DNA from: Acidimicrobiaceae bacterium
GTDB lineage: Bacteria; Actinomycetota; Acidimicrobiia; Acidimicrobiales; Ilumatobacteraceae
DNA: 64,000 nucleotides
Assembly (NCBI GenBank): GCA_003569125.1
Contig: BGOG01000007.1
Coordinates: 16,629 to 80,628 of the forward strand
Direction: 5' to 3'
Below are positions 37,950 through 47,270 of the stretch, piece after piece (within the stretch, counting starts at the first letter, position 1; each line of letters begins with the position of its first letter). Made by a program: the position numbers and the translations under genes. Under the pieces are notes generated by a model. It ran no database searches. It was not told the origin of the DNA and saw only the letters and a list, made by a program, of their open reading frames with translations.

Positions 37950-39196
37950 TCAGCCAAGCGGACTAGTGACATCGAGATACAAACCGGCAAAAAGCAACAT
38001 TGCCAATAACGCAACAACAGTTGTCGCCACCGGAACCATCTTGCCAACGTCGGCTCGATAAATGCGACCGTGACGAGATCGAAAACGCTCGTAAGTTGCA
38101 ATGGCTGCGTGACCCCCGTCAAAGGGCAAAAGTGGCAACATATTAAAAACACCGACAAATACATTGACACTCGCCAACATGATCAAAATTCCCTTGAGAC
38201 CTTCGCTGCGACCAATCTCGCCGCCCACTTGACTCGCCCCGACGACGGTCGTCGGACGAGTTAACGGGTCGGGTTGGTCAGCGACAACATTCGAAAAAAT
38301 ATTCGCGGGGTTGATCACGACAAACACACCAGCGACAGATGCACGCGCTGCCGTTGCTACATCAGCCAGCCCGTAACCGACTGCGCTGAAAATATTTTGC
38401 CGCACATATTTATAAGAGTCTGTCGAAACACCTAAAAAGGCAATCTGAGGATTAGCCGGATTGCTGATTAATTTTGCCTGCCGAGAAAACACCAAATCAT
38501 CGCGTTGAATTTTGACATCAACTGCATCACCCGGTTTGTATGCGACGATCGCCGCGATCAATTCTGATCTGGAGGTGATTTCAGTTTCGTTGATCGCCAA
38601 AATCTGGTCGCCGTCTCGTAACCCAATTTCTTCGGCAGGCGAACCACTGGCTGGCGCGGTGACGACATGCAACACTTTGGTGTTGCCGAACCTGCCGGCG
38701 GTTGCATAAACGCCGATAAACAAAGTTACGGCGATGATCATGTGCATTACCGAGCCGGCAGTAATCACAAAGATTCTTTTCGGATACGACTGTTGGCGAT
38801 ACGCGCGAGGCTCGTCGGCAGGGTCACATTCATCCAAATTATTCATGCCAACGATTCTCACAAACGCACCGATCGGCAAGGCTCGCACGCCGAATTCAAC
38901 TTCACCTCGCTTTGTGCTCCAAACTCTTGGTCCAAAGCCCATATAAAACTGGGTTACCTTCATGCCGCTTCGCCGCGCACTGACGAAGTGCCCGAGTTCG
39001 TGTAAAAAACCGAAATGATCAGACCGAACACGAACAGCAACGACCACGGATTTTTGACGCCGAGCCATGCGAGCAGACCGACGACAACAACGACAGTCGT
39101 CCAAGTGGTCGCCGCATTATTTTTTACGACATCTTGATCCTCAACCGCCCCACCGGCAGCAATCTCATTGCGAAACTTCGAATATAACGAACTCAA
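37950..39196 (-). CDS. rseP: Site-2 protease (RseP/Rip1, M50), one frameshift
   Basis: Intramembrane zinc metalloprotease that cleaves anti-sigma factors and other membrane proteins. The first helix (SLLFVFGLIISV) is in one frame and the active-site helix HELGHFVSARRSGMKV in another. One base added to the A6 run at 39004-39009 joins them and gives 415 residues. A PDZ domain (GSPAEEIGLRDGDQILAI) and the second zinc site NMLPLLPFDGGH follow. It overlaps the dxr stop by four bases. An essential-type housekeeping gene broken only at a homopolymer argues for consensus error. Confidence 0.85.
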
Positions 39197-40356
39197 CTTG
39201 CAGATTCCTTTCGCACCAGGTCTCGAGCCCGATGACGCGCAGTTTTGTCTGCTTCTAAAATATCTTCAACTTGTTTGGGTATTAGACCGTCATGGTGTTG
39301 CATGGTTGCTTCAATGATGGTCGGAATTTGCGACCATTGCACCACACCAGCAAGAAAAGCCTCGACTGCAATTTCATTGGCGGCGCTCAACCAAGCAGGT
39401 GCCGTACCGCCAATTCGGCCTGCGGCATAAGCCAGGTCAAGGCAGCGAAATGTGTCACGGTCGGGTTGTTCAAAATCAAGTCGAGAAAGTTTCGTCCAGT
39501 CAATCGCGCCGAAACCTACGGTTGAGCGTTGCGGATACTCGAGCGCATATGCAATTGGCAATCGCATATCCGGCAACGACAACTGCGCGATCGTCGCACC
39601 GTCACGAAATTCGACCATTGAGTGCACGATTGATTGCAGGTGAACAACAACATCAATCGACGAATAATCTAACCCGAACAATTCGTGGGCTTCAATGACT
39701 TCGAGACCTTTATTCATCAAAGTCGAAGAGTCAACCGTAATTTTTGGCCCCATTGACCATGTCGGGTGCTTCAATGCATCTTTGATCGTCACGGCTTTTA
39801 AGGATTCTTTTGTGCGTCCCCTGAACGGGCCACCACTCGCGGTCAGCAGAAGTTTTGCCACGTCGCGCGAACTATTTTCAGAACTTCGCAAACATTGATG
39901 AATCGCGCAGTGCTCGCTATCAACCGGGATAATCTCGGCGCCGGCAATTTTTCGTAACGGCGCAACGACCGGTCCCGCGGCAATCAGACTTTCTTTGTTC
40001 GCTAGGGCGAGTCGCTTGCCTGCTTTGAGCGTTGCAATCGTCACCGACAAACCAGCAAATCCAACGACACCGTTGACAACGACATCGGCGATGCCAGCCA
40101 ACTGCGCGGGATCAACCGCAACTTCAATCGTCGGATCTGTCGCCAAAAGTTCTCGAGCAACATTTTTTCGCGCCGACTCATCGGTCACAACAACTAACTT
40201 TGGTTTAAAAGTTCGAGCCTGGGCAACTATTTCTTCAACTGAAGAATTCGCACTTATCGCAACTACCTCGTAGTCGCCAAGTTTTGACGCTTTGATTACC
40301 TCGAGAGTTTGCTTGCCAATTGAACCTGTTGAACCAGCAATTGCAACGCGCTTCAC
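39193..40356 (-). CDS. dxr: 1-deoxy-D-xylulose-5-phosphate reductoisomerase
   Basis: NADPH-dependent second step of the MEP pathway. The 387-residue protein has the NADPH motif GSTGSIGKQTLEV, NKESLIAAG, the metal and substrate block PVDSEHCAIHQCL, SGGPFRG and MNKGLEVIEAHELF. It is intact, overlaps the next gene by four bases and lies three bases after cdsA, so the group is probably one transcript. Confidence 0.95.
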   Translation of the reverse strand: MKRVAIAGSTGSIGKQTLEVIKASKLGDYEVVAISANSSVEEIVAQARTFKPKLVVVTDESARKNVARELLATDPTIEVAVDPAQLAGIADVVVNGVVGFAGLSVTIATLKAGKRLALANKESLIAAGPVVAPLRKIAGAEIIPVDSEHCAIHQCLRSSENSSRDVAKLLLTASGGPFRGRTKESLKAVTIKDALKHPTWSMGPKITVDSSTLMNKGLEVIEAHELFGLDYSSIDVVVHLQSIVHSMVEFRDGATIAQLSLPDMRLPIAYALEYPQRSTVGFGAIDWTKLSRLDFEQPDRDTFRCLDLAYAAGRIGGTAPAWLSAANEIAVEAFLAGVVQWSQIPTIIEATMQHHDGLIPKQVEDILEADKTARHRARDLVRKESAS

Positions 40357-40359
40357 AGA

Positions 40360-41796
40360 TCAAGCAGCCCAAGGGGTGAGCACCAACATCAAATAATAAA
40401 TAATTGGCAAGGTAAACAACATGCTGTCAAAGCGATCAAGTGCTCCACCGTGCCCGCGCAATAGGGTGCCGAAATCTTTGATATCCATACTTCGTTTGAT
40501 CATCGATTCGGTGAGGTCACCAATTGGCCCGACAATCGAAATTACGGCGGCGATGATCAGCCAATGACTCAACTTTGTCCAAGTTCCACTTTGCATGCCC
40601 GCACCGATGACCACGGCGAAAGTGCCGATTGCTCCACCGACGAATCCTTCCATTGTCTTACCCGGGCTGATCCAAGCCCGAAGCGGAGTTCGGCCAGTGG
40701 CCATTCCGACAAAAAATGCCATCACATCATTGGCGATCACGCCGATAACAATTAAAAATAGCGTGTCGGTTCCGACATTTTCAAAGCCGATTCCCGTGTT
40801 TGAAATCCGCAAAATGAGCGCTCCATAAGAGCCGAACAATCCGATCCAGATAATGCCGAGCATTGTCAGACCCAAGTTTGGCGCTGGGTCGCTCTCGACC
40901 GATGTTGTGCCGATAAAACTCACGGCCGCGGCGATAAACGCGAACGCAAACACGAGCGGAAGCGCCGCGTCTCCGACCCAGTATGCGGCAGATGGGCAAG
41001 CAATACATGACACGACTCCGACGATCATCGCCGGCTGATATCCGGTTATCGACGTCTGTGAAAAAAATTCAACCGAAGCCAGCGCCAAAACAATAATAAG
41101 CAAACTCACCACCGCGACCGGGCCGACCAAAGTTGCGCCAATATAGATTGCGCCCAGTAAAGCTCCGACTGCTGTTGCCGTCGGAATATCTCGCTTGGCG
41201 ACAGATTGCGGTTGTCCTGGCGAATTTGTACGCACTTTGCGACGGGGGCCGGTACCTGAATCGCTTTGAGAATTGGTTCGCGCGCGACGGACTTGTTGCG
41301 GTTGGGTTCGGGTGACCCGACCTGTCGAGTCGCGACGAACTGCTCCAGTAGAGTCACGACGAATTGAACCAGACGAATCTCGCTCCGATGGGTTTGCGAC
41401 TAGCGCTGGGCGATTCTGCTCACCTGTTGAATCGCCACCAATGGTAATTCGACCTTCGCGCGTATTTCGAGAAATGGGTGGCGGAGCCCTATTCGGCTCA
41501 ATGCGACGAGAGCCACCGGTCAGATTAATTCGCTCGCGTGCATCTCCTCTGGCAGGTGTCGGCGAGATCGTGTCTTCAGAAATTTGGATTATTCCCGCGG
41601 ATGGCTCACTCGATGCCGCGGTCACCTGGGGTATCTGCTCGGTCCTTATGCCGGAAAACGAATCTATCGGCGTTGGATCATCATCATCGGCAAATTTGAC
41701 CACCCCGAAATCGTCACCAAAATCAACGGTTGACTCGATTTGAACGCGCTCAGGCATGACTGGTGTGTCGTCATTTGAAAAGTCTTCACCATCCAT
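40360..41796 (-). CDS. cdsA: Phosphatidate cytidylyltransferase with long disordered N-terminus
   Basis: Makes CDP-diacylglycerol for phospholipid synthesis. The C-terminal half is a multi-helix membrane enzyme ending in the family signature RGHGGALDRFDSMLF. The first 200 residues are unusual: an acidic segment (FADDDDPTP), then Arg/Ser/Gly-rich sequence with repeated RRDSTGAV/RRDSTGRV units, low in hydrophobics and probably cytosolic and unstructured. The ATG at 41796 is favoured because the acidic segment reads as real coding sequence. The tail could carry phosphorylation or protein-binding sites, which is conjecture. Confidence 0.9.
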   Translation of the reverse strand: MDGEDFSNDDTPVMPERVQIESTVDFGDDFGVVKFADDDDPTPIDSFSGIRTEQIPQVTAASSEPSAGIIQISEDTISPTPARGDARERINLTGGSRRIEPNRAPPPISRNTREGRITIGGDSTGEQNRPALVANPSERDSSGSIRRDSTGAVRRDSTGRVTRTQPQQVRRARTNSQSDSGTGPRRKVRTNSPGQPQSVAKRDIPTATAVGALLGAIYIGATLVGPVAVVSLLIIVLALASVEFFSQTSITGYQPAMIVGVVSCIACPSAAYWVGDAALPLVFAFAFIAAAVSFIGTTSVESDPAPNLGLTMLGIIWIGLFGSYGALILRISNTGIGFENVGTDTLFLIVIGVIANDVMAFFVGMATGRTPLRAWISPGKTMEGFVGGAIGTFAVVIGAGMQSGTWTKLSHWLIIAAVISIVGPIGDLTESMIKRSMDIKDFGTLLRGHGGALDRFDSMLFTLPIIYYLMLVLTPWAA

Positions 41797-41877
41797 ATTT
41801 TTAGACCCCTCTATAGTTCTTGATCGGTACTTTCAAGAGATTTTAAGCCTCCGAAAAATTATTGCCTAACAACAAGA

Positions 41878-42435
41878 CTAGACCTCAAGCAGTTCGTGCT
41901 CCTTGCGCGTAAAAGCCTTGTCAATAGTGTCAACCGTGGCTTGGGTCAGTTGCTCGAGCTCTTTTTCGGCTCGATCTAGTTCGTCTTGCGAAATATCGCC
42001 ATCTTTTTTCGCCGTCTCGAATATTTTTCTGGCGTCGCGACGCACATTACGCACCGCGATGCGACCCTCTTCGGCCATATTTTTTACGACTTTGACGAAC
42101 TCTTTGCGCCGCTCTTCGGTGAGCGCCGGAAAGTTGAGCCGGATAACGACTCCATCATTGCTCGGTGACAATCCGAGGTCGCTGGCTTGAATTGCTTTTT
42201 CTATCGCCGCAATCGAACCACGATCGTGTGGCTTGACGACCAACATTCTTGCTTCTGGCACCTGAAACGACGCGAGTTGTTGCAAGGGCACGAACGCACC
42301 GAAATATTCAACTTGAATCTTGTCGACTAGCGACGCATTCGCGCGCCCGGTTCGCACACCGATAAATTGTGCCTGCACGTGATCCACCGCCTTGCCCATA
42401 TTCTCGATCGCCTCAAGCAGAGTTTCGTCTATCAC
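41878..42435 (-). CDS. frr: Ribosome recycling factor
   Basis: Splits post-termination ribosomes together with EF-G. The 185-residue length and sequence are standard: [19 protein letters not shown], the ATG-proximal helix, [17 protein letters not shown] and [12 protein letters not shown]. Its ATG overlaps the pyrH stop by four bases (ATGA), so translation is coupled. Part of the conserved rpsB-tsf-pyrH-frr operon. Confidence 0.97.
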   Translation of the reverse strand: MIDETLLEAIENMGKAVDHVQAQFIGVRTGRANASLVDKIQVEYFGAFVPLQQLASFQVPEARMLVVKPHDRGSIAAIEKAIQASDLGLSPSNDGVVIRLNFPALTEERRKEFVKVVKNMAEEGRIAVRNVRRDARKIFETAKKDGDISQDELDRAEKELEQLTQATVDTIDKAFTRKEHELLEV

Positions 42436-43169
42436 CCGACGAATGTCCCGATCTGTTGACCCTCGAGAATTTTACGGACGTTGCCTTTTTCTAACAGGTT
42501 GAAAACCACGATCGGTATTTTGTTGTCCATGCAAAAAGTAATCGCTGTTGAATCCATAACTTTCAAACCTTTGCTGATCACGTCGATGTAACTGATCTGA
42601 TCGAACCGAGTCGCGGTTTTATCCAACTTGGGGTCCGCCGTGTAAACACCGTCTACTCCCGAGTGTGTGCCTTTCAAAATTGCCTGAGCCGAAATTTCGG
42701 CGGCTCGCAAAGCCGCGGCCGTATCGGTAGTAAAAAATGGGTTGCCGGTTCCGCCCGCCAAAATTACGATGCGCCCTTTTTCGAGGTGACGCTCAGCGCG
42801 ACGACGAATATATGGCTCGGCGACTTTTGGCATTTCAACGGCAGTCATCACCCGAGAGAACTGCCCGACTCTCTCAAATGCATCTTGAAGTGCGAGTGCG
42901 TTCATCACCGTGGCGATCATTCCCATGTAGTCGGCTTGGGCTTGATCCATTCCTTGACCAGCACCCTTGAGACCACGCCAAAAGTTTCCGCCACCGACGA
43001 CAACGGCAATGTCTACGTCGAGGTCACGACGAGTCTCGTGCACCTCGGTTGCAATTTGATGCAATACATCTGAATCAAGACCAAATCCAGTTGACTCAGC
43101 AAGCGCTTCGCCCGATAATTTTAAAACCACTCGTTTCCAACGAGGAGTTTTTGACGACGCACCTGCCAT
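42432..43169 (-). CDS. pyrH: Uridylate kinase
   Basis: Phosphorylates UMP to UDP; amino-acid-kinase fold, hexameric, usually controlled by GTP and UTP. The 245-residue protein contains [12 protein letters not shown], the Gly loop [30 protein letters not shown] and [12 protein letters not shown]. It sits between tsf (six-base gap) and frr (four-base overlap). Confidence 0.97.
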   Translation of the reverse strand: MAGASSKTPRWKRVVLKLSGEALAESTGFGLDSDVLHQIATEVHETRRDLDVDIAVVVGGGNFWRGLKGAGQGMDQAQADYMGMIATVMNALALQDAFERVGQFSRVMTAVEMPKVAEPYIRRRAERHLEKGRIVILAGGTGNPFFTTDTAAALRAAEISAQAILKGTHSGVDGVYTADPKLDKTATRFDQISYIDVISKGLKVMDSTAITFCMDNKIPIVVFNLLEKGNVRKILEGQQIGTFVG

Positions 43170-43175
43170 AGGTGA

Positions 43176-43964
43176 TTAGCCTATTTCAACCTGCGCAAAG
43201 CGAATGATTTTGGCAGAACCGATAATTTGAGCCACAGATTGCTTGTCATCCTTGGCGTATGGCTGCTCTAGCAAACAAATATCTTTGAAGAAACCAGTCA
43301 CTCGCCCGTCAACGATCTTGGCGATCGCCTGTTCTGGCTTGCCTTCGTTTCGCGTCACGACTTCGAGAGTTGCCCGTTCGGCAGCGACTACCGAATCTGG
43401 AACATCGGTCTTTACCAGATATTTGGGTCTCGCAAAAGCGATATGAACCGCGACATCGTGCGCGAGTTCTTCTGTCGCACCTGACATTTCGATCAATACA
43501 CCGTTGATTCCGCGACCACCCTGCAAGTGAGAGTACGAACCGATGATGTTTCCGGATGCCGCTTCAAATCGCACGACGTCTCCGAGTTCGATTTTTTCTT
43601 TCAGCAAGATTTTTAGGTCTTCAAGTTGAGTCGCTCTTTGCGATACTGCCGCCTCACCTTTTTCTACGACTAGTGCCGCAAGTGCATCTGCCTCGGCTTT
43701 GAAACCGTCACTGCTCGCAACAAAGTCTGTTTCGCACTTCAACTTGACCATCGCCCCGATGTTGCCTTTAACTAACATCGCCACAAGGCCTTGTGCATTG
43801 TCTCGATCGTCACGCTTGGCGCTCGCGGATAGTCCTTTTTCACGAAGCCACTGCTTGGCTGCTTCGAAATCTCCGTTTGCTTCTTCAAGTGCTTTTTTGC
43901 AGTCCATCATTCCGGCGCCAGTTGCCTGACGAAGAACCTGTACTTCTTTTGCTGTAAATGCCAT
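43176..43964 (-). CDS. tsf: Elongation factor Ts
   Basis: Nucleotide exchange factor for EF-Tu. The UBA-like N-terminus (LRQATGAGMMDCKKALEEA) and the exchange motif region GNIGAMVKLKCETDFVA are clear. The 262-residue length is normal for actinobacteria. It lies between rpsB and pyrH in the standard order. Confidence 0.97.
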   Translation of the reverse strand: MAFTAKEVQVLRQATGAGMMDCKKALEEANGDFEAAKQWLREKGLSASAKRDDRDNAQGLVAMLVKGNIGAMVKLKCETDFVASSDGFKAEADALAALVVEKGEAAVSQRATQLEDLKILLKEKIELGDVVRFEAASGNIIGSYSHLQGGRGINGVLIEMSGATEELAHDVAVHIAFARPKYLVKTDVPDSVVAAERATLEVVTRNEGKPEQAIAKIVDGRVTGFFKDICLLEQPYAKDDKQSVAQIIGSAKIIRFAQVEIG

Positions 43965-43979
43965 CGTGATCAGTGCTAC

Positions 43980-44855
43980 CTAGTTCGTTTCTGGTTTTGT
44001 CGCGACTTTTGCATCGCGCTTTGCCATGTCGGCTGCGGCTTGCACCTTGGCGGCTTCTTGCTGCGCATCAAATGCCGCTTGCTCTTCTGGCGTGCGAGTT
44101 GCTGGTGCAGGTGGCGGTATTGGTGCTGTTGAAGTGCCTGTTGTTGGCGCAGCACGCGGCGTCATTTTTTCGGCGATGTAACGACCTTCAATTACTGCTT
44201 CGGCGATAACTCGGGCCATCAACTCGTTGGCACGAATCGCGTCGTCGTTTCCGGGGATCGGATAATCGATCACATCAGGGTTGACATTCGTGTCAACGAC
44301 TCCGATTACTGGGATACCGAGTTTGCGCGCTTCGGTAACCGCGATGTGCTCTTTGAGTGTGTCGACAACGAAAATCGCATTTGGTCGACGACCCATCGAG
44401 CGAATGCCCGACAAGTTGCGCTGCAACTTCTCAAGTTCGCGACCAATCAACAATGCTTCTTTTTTCGGCATCAATTCGAATTCACCGGTGTCTCGTAGGC
44501 GCTCGTATTCTTGCATTTTGCTAACGCGCTTCGAGATCGTGTCGAAGTTCGTCAACATTCCGCCAAGCCAACGCTCGTTGACATATGGCATGCCGCAATG
44601 ATCAGCGAAAAGTCGAACAGGGTCTTGAGCCTGCTTTTTTGTGCCGACGAATAAAATATTTCCACCGTTGGCGACGAGATCGCGAACGAATCTGTAGGCA
44701 TCTTCGATGCGAACAAGGGTCTGTTCGAGGTCAATGATGTAAATGCCGTTGCGCTCACCATAAATGAACCGCTTCATTCGCGGATCCCAACGGGCTGTGC
44801 GATGACCGAAGTGAACTCCAGCCTCAAGCATCTGACGCATGCTGATAATTGCCAT
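43980..44855 (-). CDS. rpsB: 30S ribosomal protein S2
   Basis: Small-subunit protein S2. The ATG at 44855 follows an AAAGG site by nine bases; the longer frame to 44927 runs into the leader and is not the start. Core blocks [32 protein letters not shown] and [20 protein letters not shown] are intact. After the core (about residue 225) comes an Ala/Pro/Thr/Glu-rich extension common in actinobacterial S2 proteins. Confidence 0.96.
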   Translation of the reverse strand: MAIISMRQMLEAGVHFGHRTARWDPRMKRFIYGERNGIYIIDLEQTLVRIEDAYRFVRDLVANGGNILFVGTKKQAQDPVRLFADHCGMPYVNERWLGGMLTNFDTISKRVSKMQEYERLRDTGEFELMPKKEALLIGRELEKLQRNLSGIRSMGRRPNAIFVVDTLKEHIAVTEARKLGIPVIGVVDTNVNPDVIDYPIPGNDDAIRANELMARVIAEAVIEGRYIAEKMTPRAAPTTGTSTAPIPPPAPATRTPEEQAAFDAQQEAAKVQAAADMAKRDAKVATKPETN

Positions 44856-44911
44856 AACTATTTGCCTTTCTGTGGTTGAGTGCATGGTCTCCCGCGCCGA
44901 AGCGACCACAG
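44856..44911 (-). promoter_or_regulatory. Structured leader of rpsB
   Basis: A perfect 7-base inverted repeat (CTGTGGT/ACCACAG on the coding strand; arms at 44905-44911 and 44870-44876) ends just before the AAAGG ribosome site. An overlapping GGTC/GACC pairing is mutually exclusive with it. S2 represses its own operon through a leader structure in Escherichia coli, so an analogous control is possible here; no homology to that leader is claimed. Confidence 0.4.
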
Positions 44912-45001
44912 GATGGAAACCGTGCAATTTAATATTGGGATAAAATTTTTAGCTGCTTCTTCTAGCCCCAGAATTCTAGCGGTTTGCACGCCAAAACGGC
45001 T

Positions 45002-45553
45002 TCAGCAAGACGAATCTAGATCTACTGACTTAGAGCCACTATCGATACCAGAGATCAAGACTGCATGCCTTAAATCGTCTGTATTTTGCGCCAAATACTT
45101 GGCGGGATCAACATAAATATCGCTTGTTGCAATCGCTCCAGCGCTATTGCCGCCGCGACTTTCGCGTACCCCGAAATAAAGTGTCGTAGTTGTTGTGGCA
45201 ATGATCTGACCAGCCACGACAAAATCGCCGATTCGTAAATCACTCGTCGAAATTGAACCGTATGTCAGTCGTCGGCCAGCGGCAGTTCTGATTACAAGAT
45301 ATTTTTTGTTTGCGACTACGCCGAAATAACTCACGATGCCACTGGCCCCAGCGACAATTGGTGTGCCTGGTTGCGTTGCATAATCAATGCCCCGATTGCC
45401 TGCACATCGATCACAACGAGGCTGTCGAAACGGATCGCTGATCGTGGCATTGTAAGCGGCGCCGATTGGAGCAACCAGTTTGCAGGCACTTAAATTTTGC
45501 GGTGCCAGCCCCGCCAAAATCAAAACACCGGCTACAAAACTGGAAACAAGCAA
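45002..45553 (-). CDS. M23/LytM-domain protein, probably non-catalytic
   Basis: A secreted LytM-fold protein of about 183 residues, in the whiG-M23-rpsB position also seen in Streptomyces. The domain is recognisable from GNRGIDYATQPGTPIVAGA and GIVSYFGVVANKKYLVI. However, the first zinc ligand (HxGID) is Asn in NRGID, and the final HxH is replaced in LYFGVRE. It therefore probably binds rather than cuts peptidoglycan, like EnvC or NlpD. The TTG at 45553 lies inside the signal helix; the preceding frame (RLKFKLLISV) looks like the signal's basic end but lacks a usual start codon. Confidence 0.75.
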   Translation of the reverse strand: MLVSSFVAGVLILAGLAPQNLSACKLVAPIGAAYNATISDPFRQPRCDRCAGNRGIDYATQPGTPIVAGASGIVSYFGVVANKKYLVIRTAAGRRLTYGSISTSDLRIGDFVVAGQIIATTTTTLYFGVRESRGGNSAGAIATSDIYVDPAKYLAQNTDDLRHAVLISGIDSGSKSVDLDSSC

Positions 45554-45576
45554 AACGCTAATTAACAGTTTAAATT

Positions 45577-46341
45577 TTAGGCGACTTCGGCGGCAGTCAA
45601 CCGCCAGCGAAGTTGCAACACGGCCTTGGTGTGAATTTGCGACACACGACTCTCGGTGACACCGAGCACTTGGGCAATTTCGTCCAAAGTTAAATTCTCC
45701 TCGTAGTACAACGCCAATACTGTTCGCTCACGCTCAGGCAGACGCTTGATTTCGTGGCGCATAATTTTGCGCAATTCTTCGGCTTCAACAACCGAGTCAG
45801 GGCTCGGCACAAAAGACGCACCACCATGTGTGGACGCCGGGGTGTTGTCGGCAACGACATGATCAAGTGGACCGACTGCGCAAGACGCAATTTCGGTCAG
45901 CCATTTTTCTAGGTCGGAACCGTTGATTTTTAATTTCGCCGCGATTTCATCATCGGTCGGAGAACGCTTTAATTTATGTTCTAGTTCAGAAATCGCATTT
46001 TCAACGGTTCGCGCCTTTGATCGCACACTGCGTGGCACCCAATCCAAAGAACGCAAACTATCCAAAATCGCGCCACGAATTCTTGGAATCGCATACGTCT
46101 CGAATTTGAAACCAAGTGCAGGGTCAAACCGATCAATTGCATTCATCAAACCGAACACGCCAGAACTAACCAAGTCACCGATCTCGACTCGTTTCGGCAA
46201 ACCCGCAGCGAGTCGACCTGCAACGAACTTGACGAGCGAGGCGTAATGCACGACCAACCATTCACGAGCGAGCGGATCTTTATTGTCATGCCACTGTTGC
46301 CAGGCTTGATCAATCGTCAGACGAACAGGAAGTGCGTTCAT
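45577..46341 (-). CDS. whiG: RNA polymerase sigma factor, WhiG/FliA type
   Basis: Alternative sigma factor, 254 residues. Region 2 spans LVSSGVFGLMNAIDRFDP and FETYAIPRIRGAILDSLR; region 3 includes RSPTDDEIAAKL; region 4 has ERERTVLALYYEENLTLDEI and GVTESRVSQIHTKAV. In Streptomyces WhiG starts sporulation septation; in motile bacteria the homologue runs flagellar genes. No flagellar or sporulation genes are in this window, so the regulon here is open. Its ATG overlaps the xerC stop by four bases. Confidence 0.92.
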   Translation of the reverse strand: MNALPVRLTIDQAWQQWHDNKDPLAREWLVVHYASLVKFVAGRLAAGLPKRVEIGDLVSSGVFGLMNAIDRFDPALGFKFETYAIPRIRGAILDSLRSLDWVPRSVRSKARTVENAISELEHKLKRSPTDDEIAAKLKINGSDLEKWLTEIASCAVGPLDHVVADNTPASTHGGASFVPSPDSVVEAEELRKIMRHEIKRLPERERTVLALYYEENLTLDEIAQVLGVTESRVSQIHTKAVLQLRWRLTAAEVA

Positions 46342-47249
46342 GCGCGTGGGTGCGATGCTCCATAGGCAGACTTCAGACGCTCTTTGCTCACTTGGGTGTA
46401 GCGCTGCGTTGTCGCAACATCAGAATGCCCGAGCAACTCTTGCACCGCACGCAAGTCGGCACCGTTATCGAGCAAGTGTGTTGCGTATGTATGGCGCAAC
46501 GCGTGCGGATGCGTCGGAGTAAGGGCGCGCTCGTCAATAATTCGTCGTACATCACGCGGGGCCAACCTGTGACCACGAGCATTCAAAAACAACGCATTGA
46601 TCTCATCACTATTTTTGGCGCCGATTTCTGCGCTTGCAGAAGTTTCTTGACCGACAACTTCGTGGCGAAACTTTAGCCACTGTTTAACAGCCAACACACT
46701 TGGTTCACTAACCGGTATTTGTCGCTGTTTGGCGCCTTTGCCCATCACGATCACGGTGTTGTTTCGATCATTAATGCTGTCTATATCAATAGAACAAACT
46801 TCACTCACGCGTAGACCACTGCCGTAGAGCAACTCGATCAACGCCGTATCTCGAGAAGACTTCCATTCTGGAACATCAGGATTACTACACGTGAGCAAAG
46901 CATTCAGTTGTTCTTTGGTTAAAACTTTTGGTAGCCGACCTGTGCCCGACGGCGTACGAACGCCGGTCGTCGGATCGGTTTTTAAGGTGCCATTGCGAAT
47001 GTGCCAGGCGAAATATCTACGAATCGCCGCGAGTTTTCTGGTCACACTTCGTTTGGCTTTCTGGTTGGTCGTCAAAAAACTTATATATTGACGCACCAAA
47101 TCGCGAGTCACCGAACGCGGATCATCAATCTTGAGTCGAGAAATCCATTCTTCGAATTGTTTAATGTCGCTGGCATAGGCGCTAGTCGTGTTTATCGAGG
47201 CGGCAGTCATCGAGCCAATGAATTCATCGATCTTCCAAGCCGTCGCCAT
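46338..47249 (-). CDS. xerC: Tyrosine recombinase XerC/D
   Basis: Site-specific recombinase that resolves chromosome dimers at dif. The N-terminal SAM-like domain (to about 90) and the catalytic domain are complete, 303 residues. Catalytic residues are seen in GSGLRVSEV (Arg), HALRHTYATHL (His, Arg), LLGHSDVATTQRYTQV (His, Tyr). Location beside dprA and whiG argues for the chromosomal Xer protein rather than a phage integrase. Confidence 0.9.
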   Translation of the reverse strand: MATAWKIDEFIGSMTAASINTTSAYASDIKQFEEWISRLKIDDPRSVTRDLVRQYISFLTTNQKAKRSVTRKLAAIRRYFAWHIRNGTLKTDPTTGVRTPSGTGRLPKVLTKEQLNALLTCSNPDVPEWKSSRDTALIELLYGSGLRVSEVCSIDIDSINDRNNTVIVMGKGAKQRQIPVSEPSVLAVKQWLKFRHEVVGQETSASAEIGAKNSDEINALFLNARGHRLAPRDVRRIIDERALTPTHPHALRHTYATHLLDNGADLRAVQELLGHSDVATTQRYTQVSKERLKSAYGASHPRA

Positions 47250-47270
47250 AGCAATATCAACGGTAATCGC

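Noticed and set aside
46338..47249. Phage or island integrase
   Set aside because: Gene context (dprA, whiG, rpsB) is that of the chromosomal Xer recombinase; no att duplication or phage genes seen.
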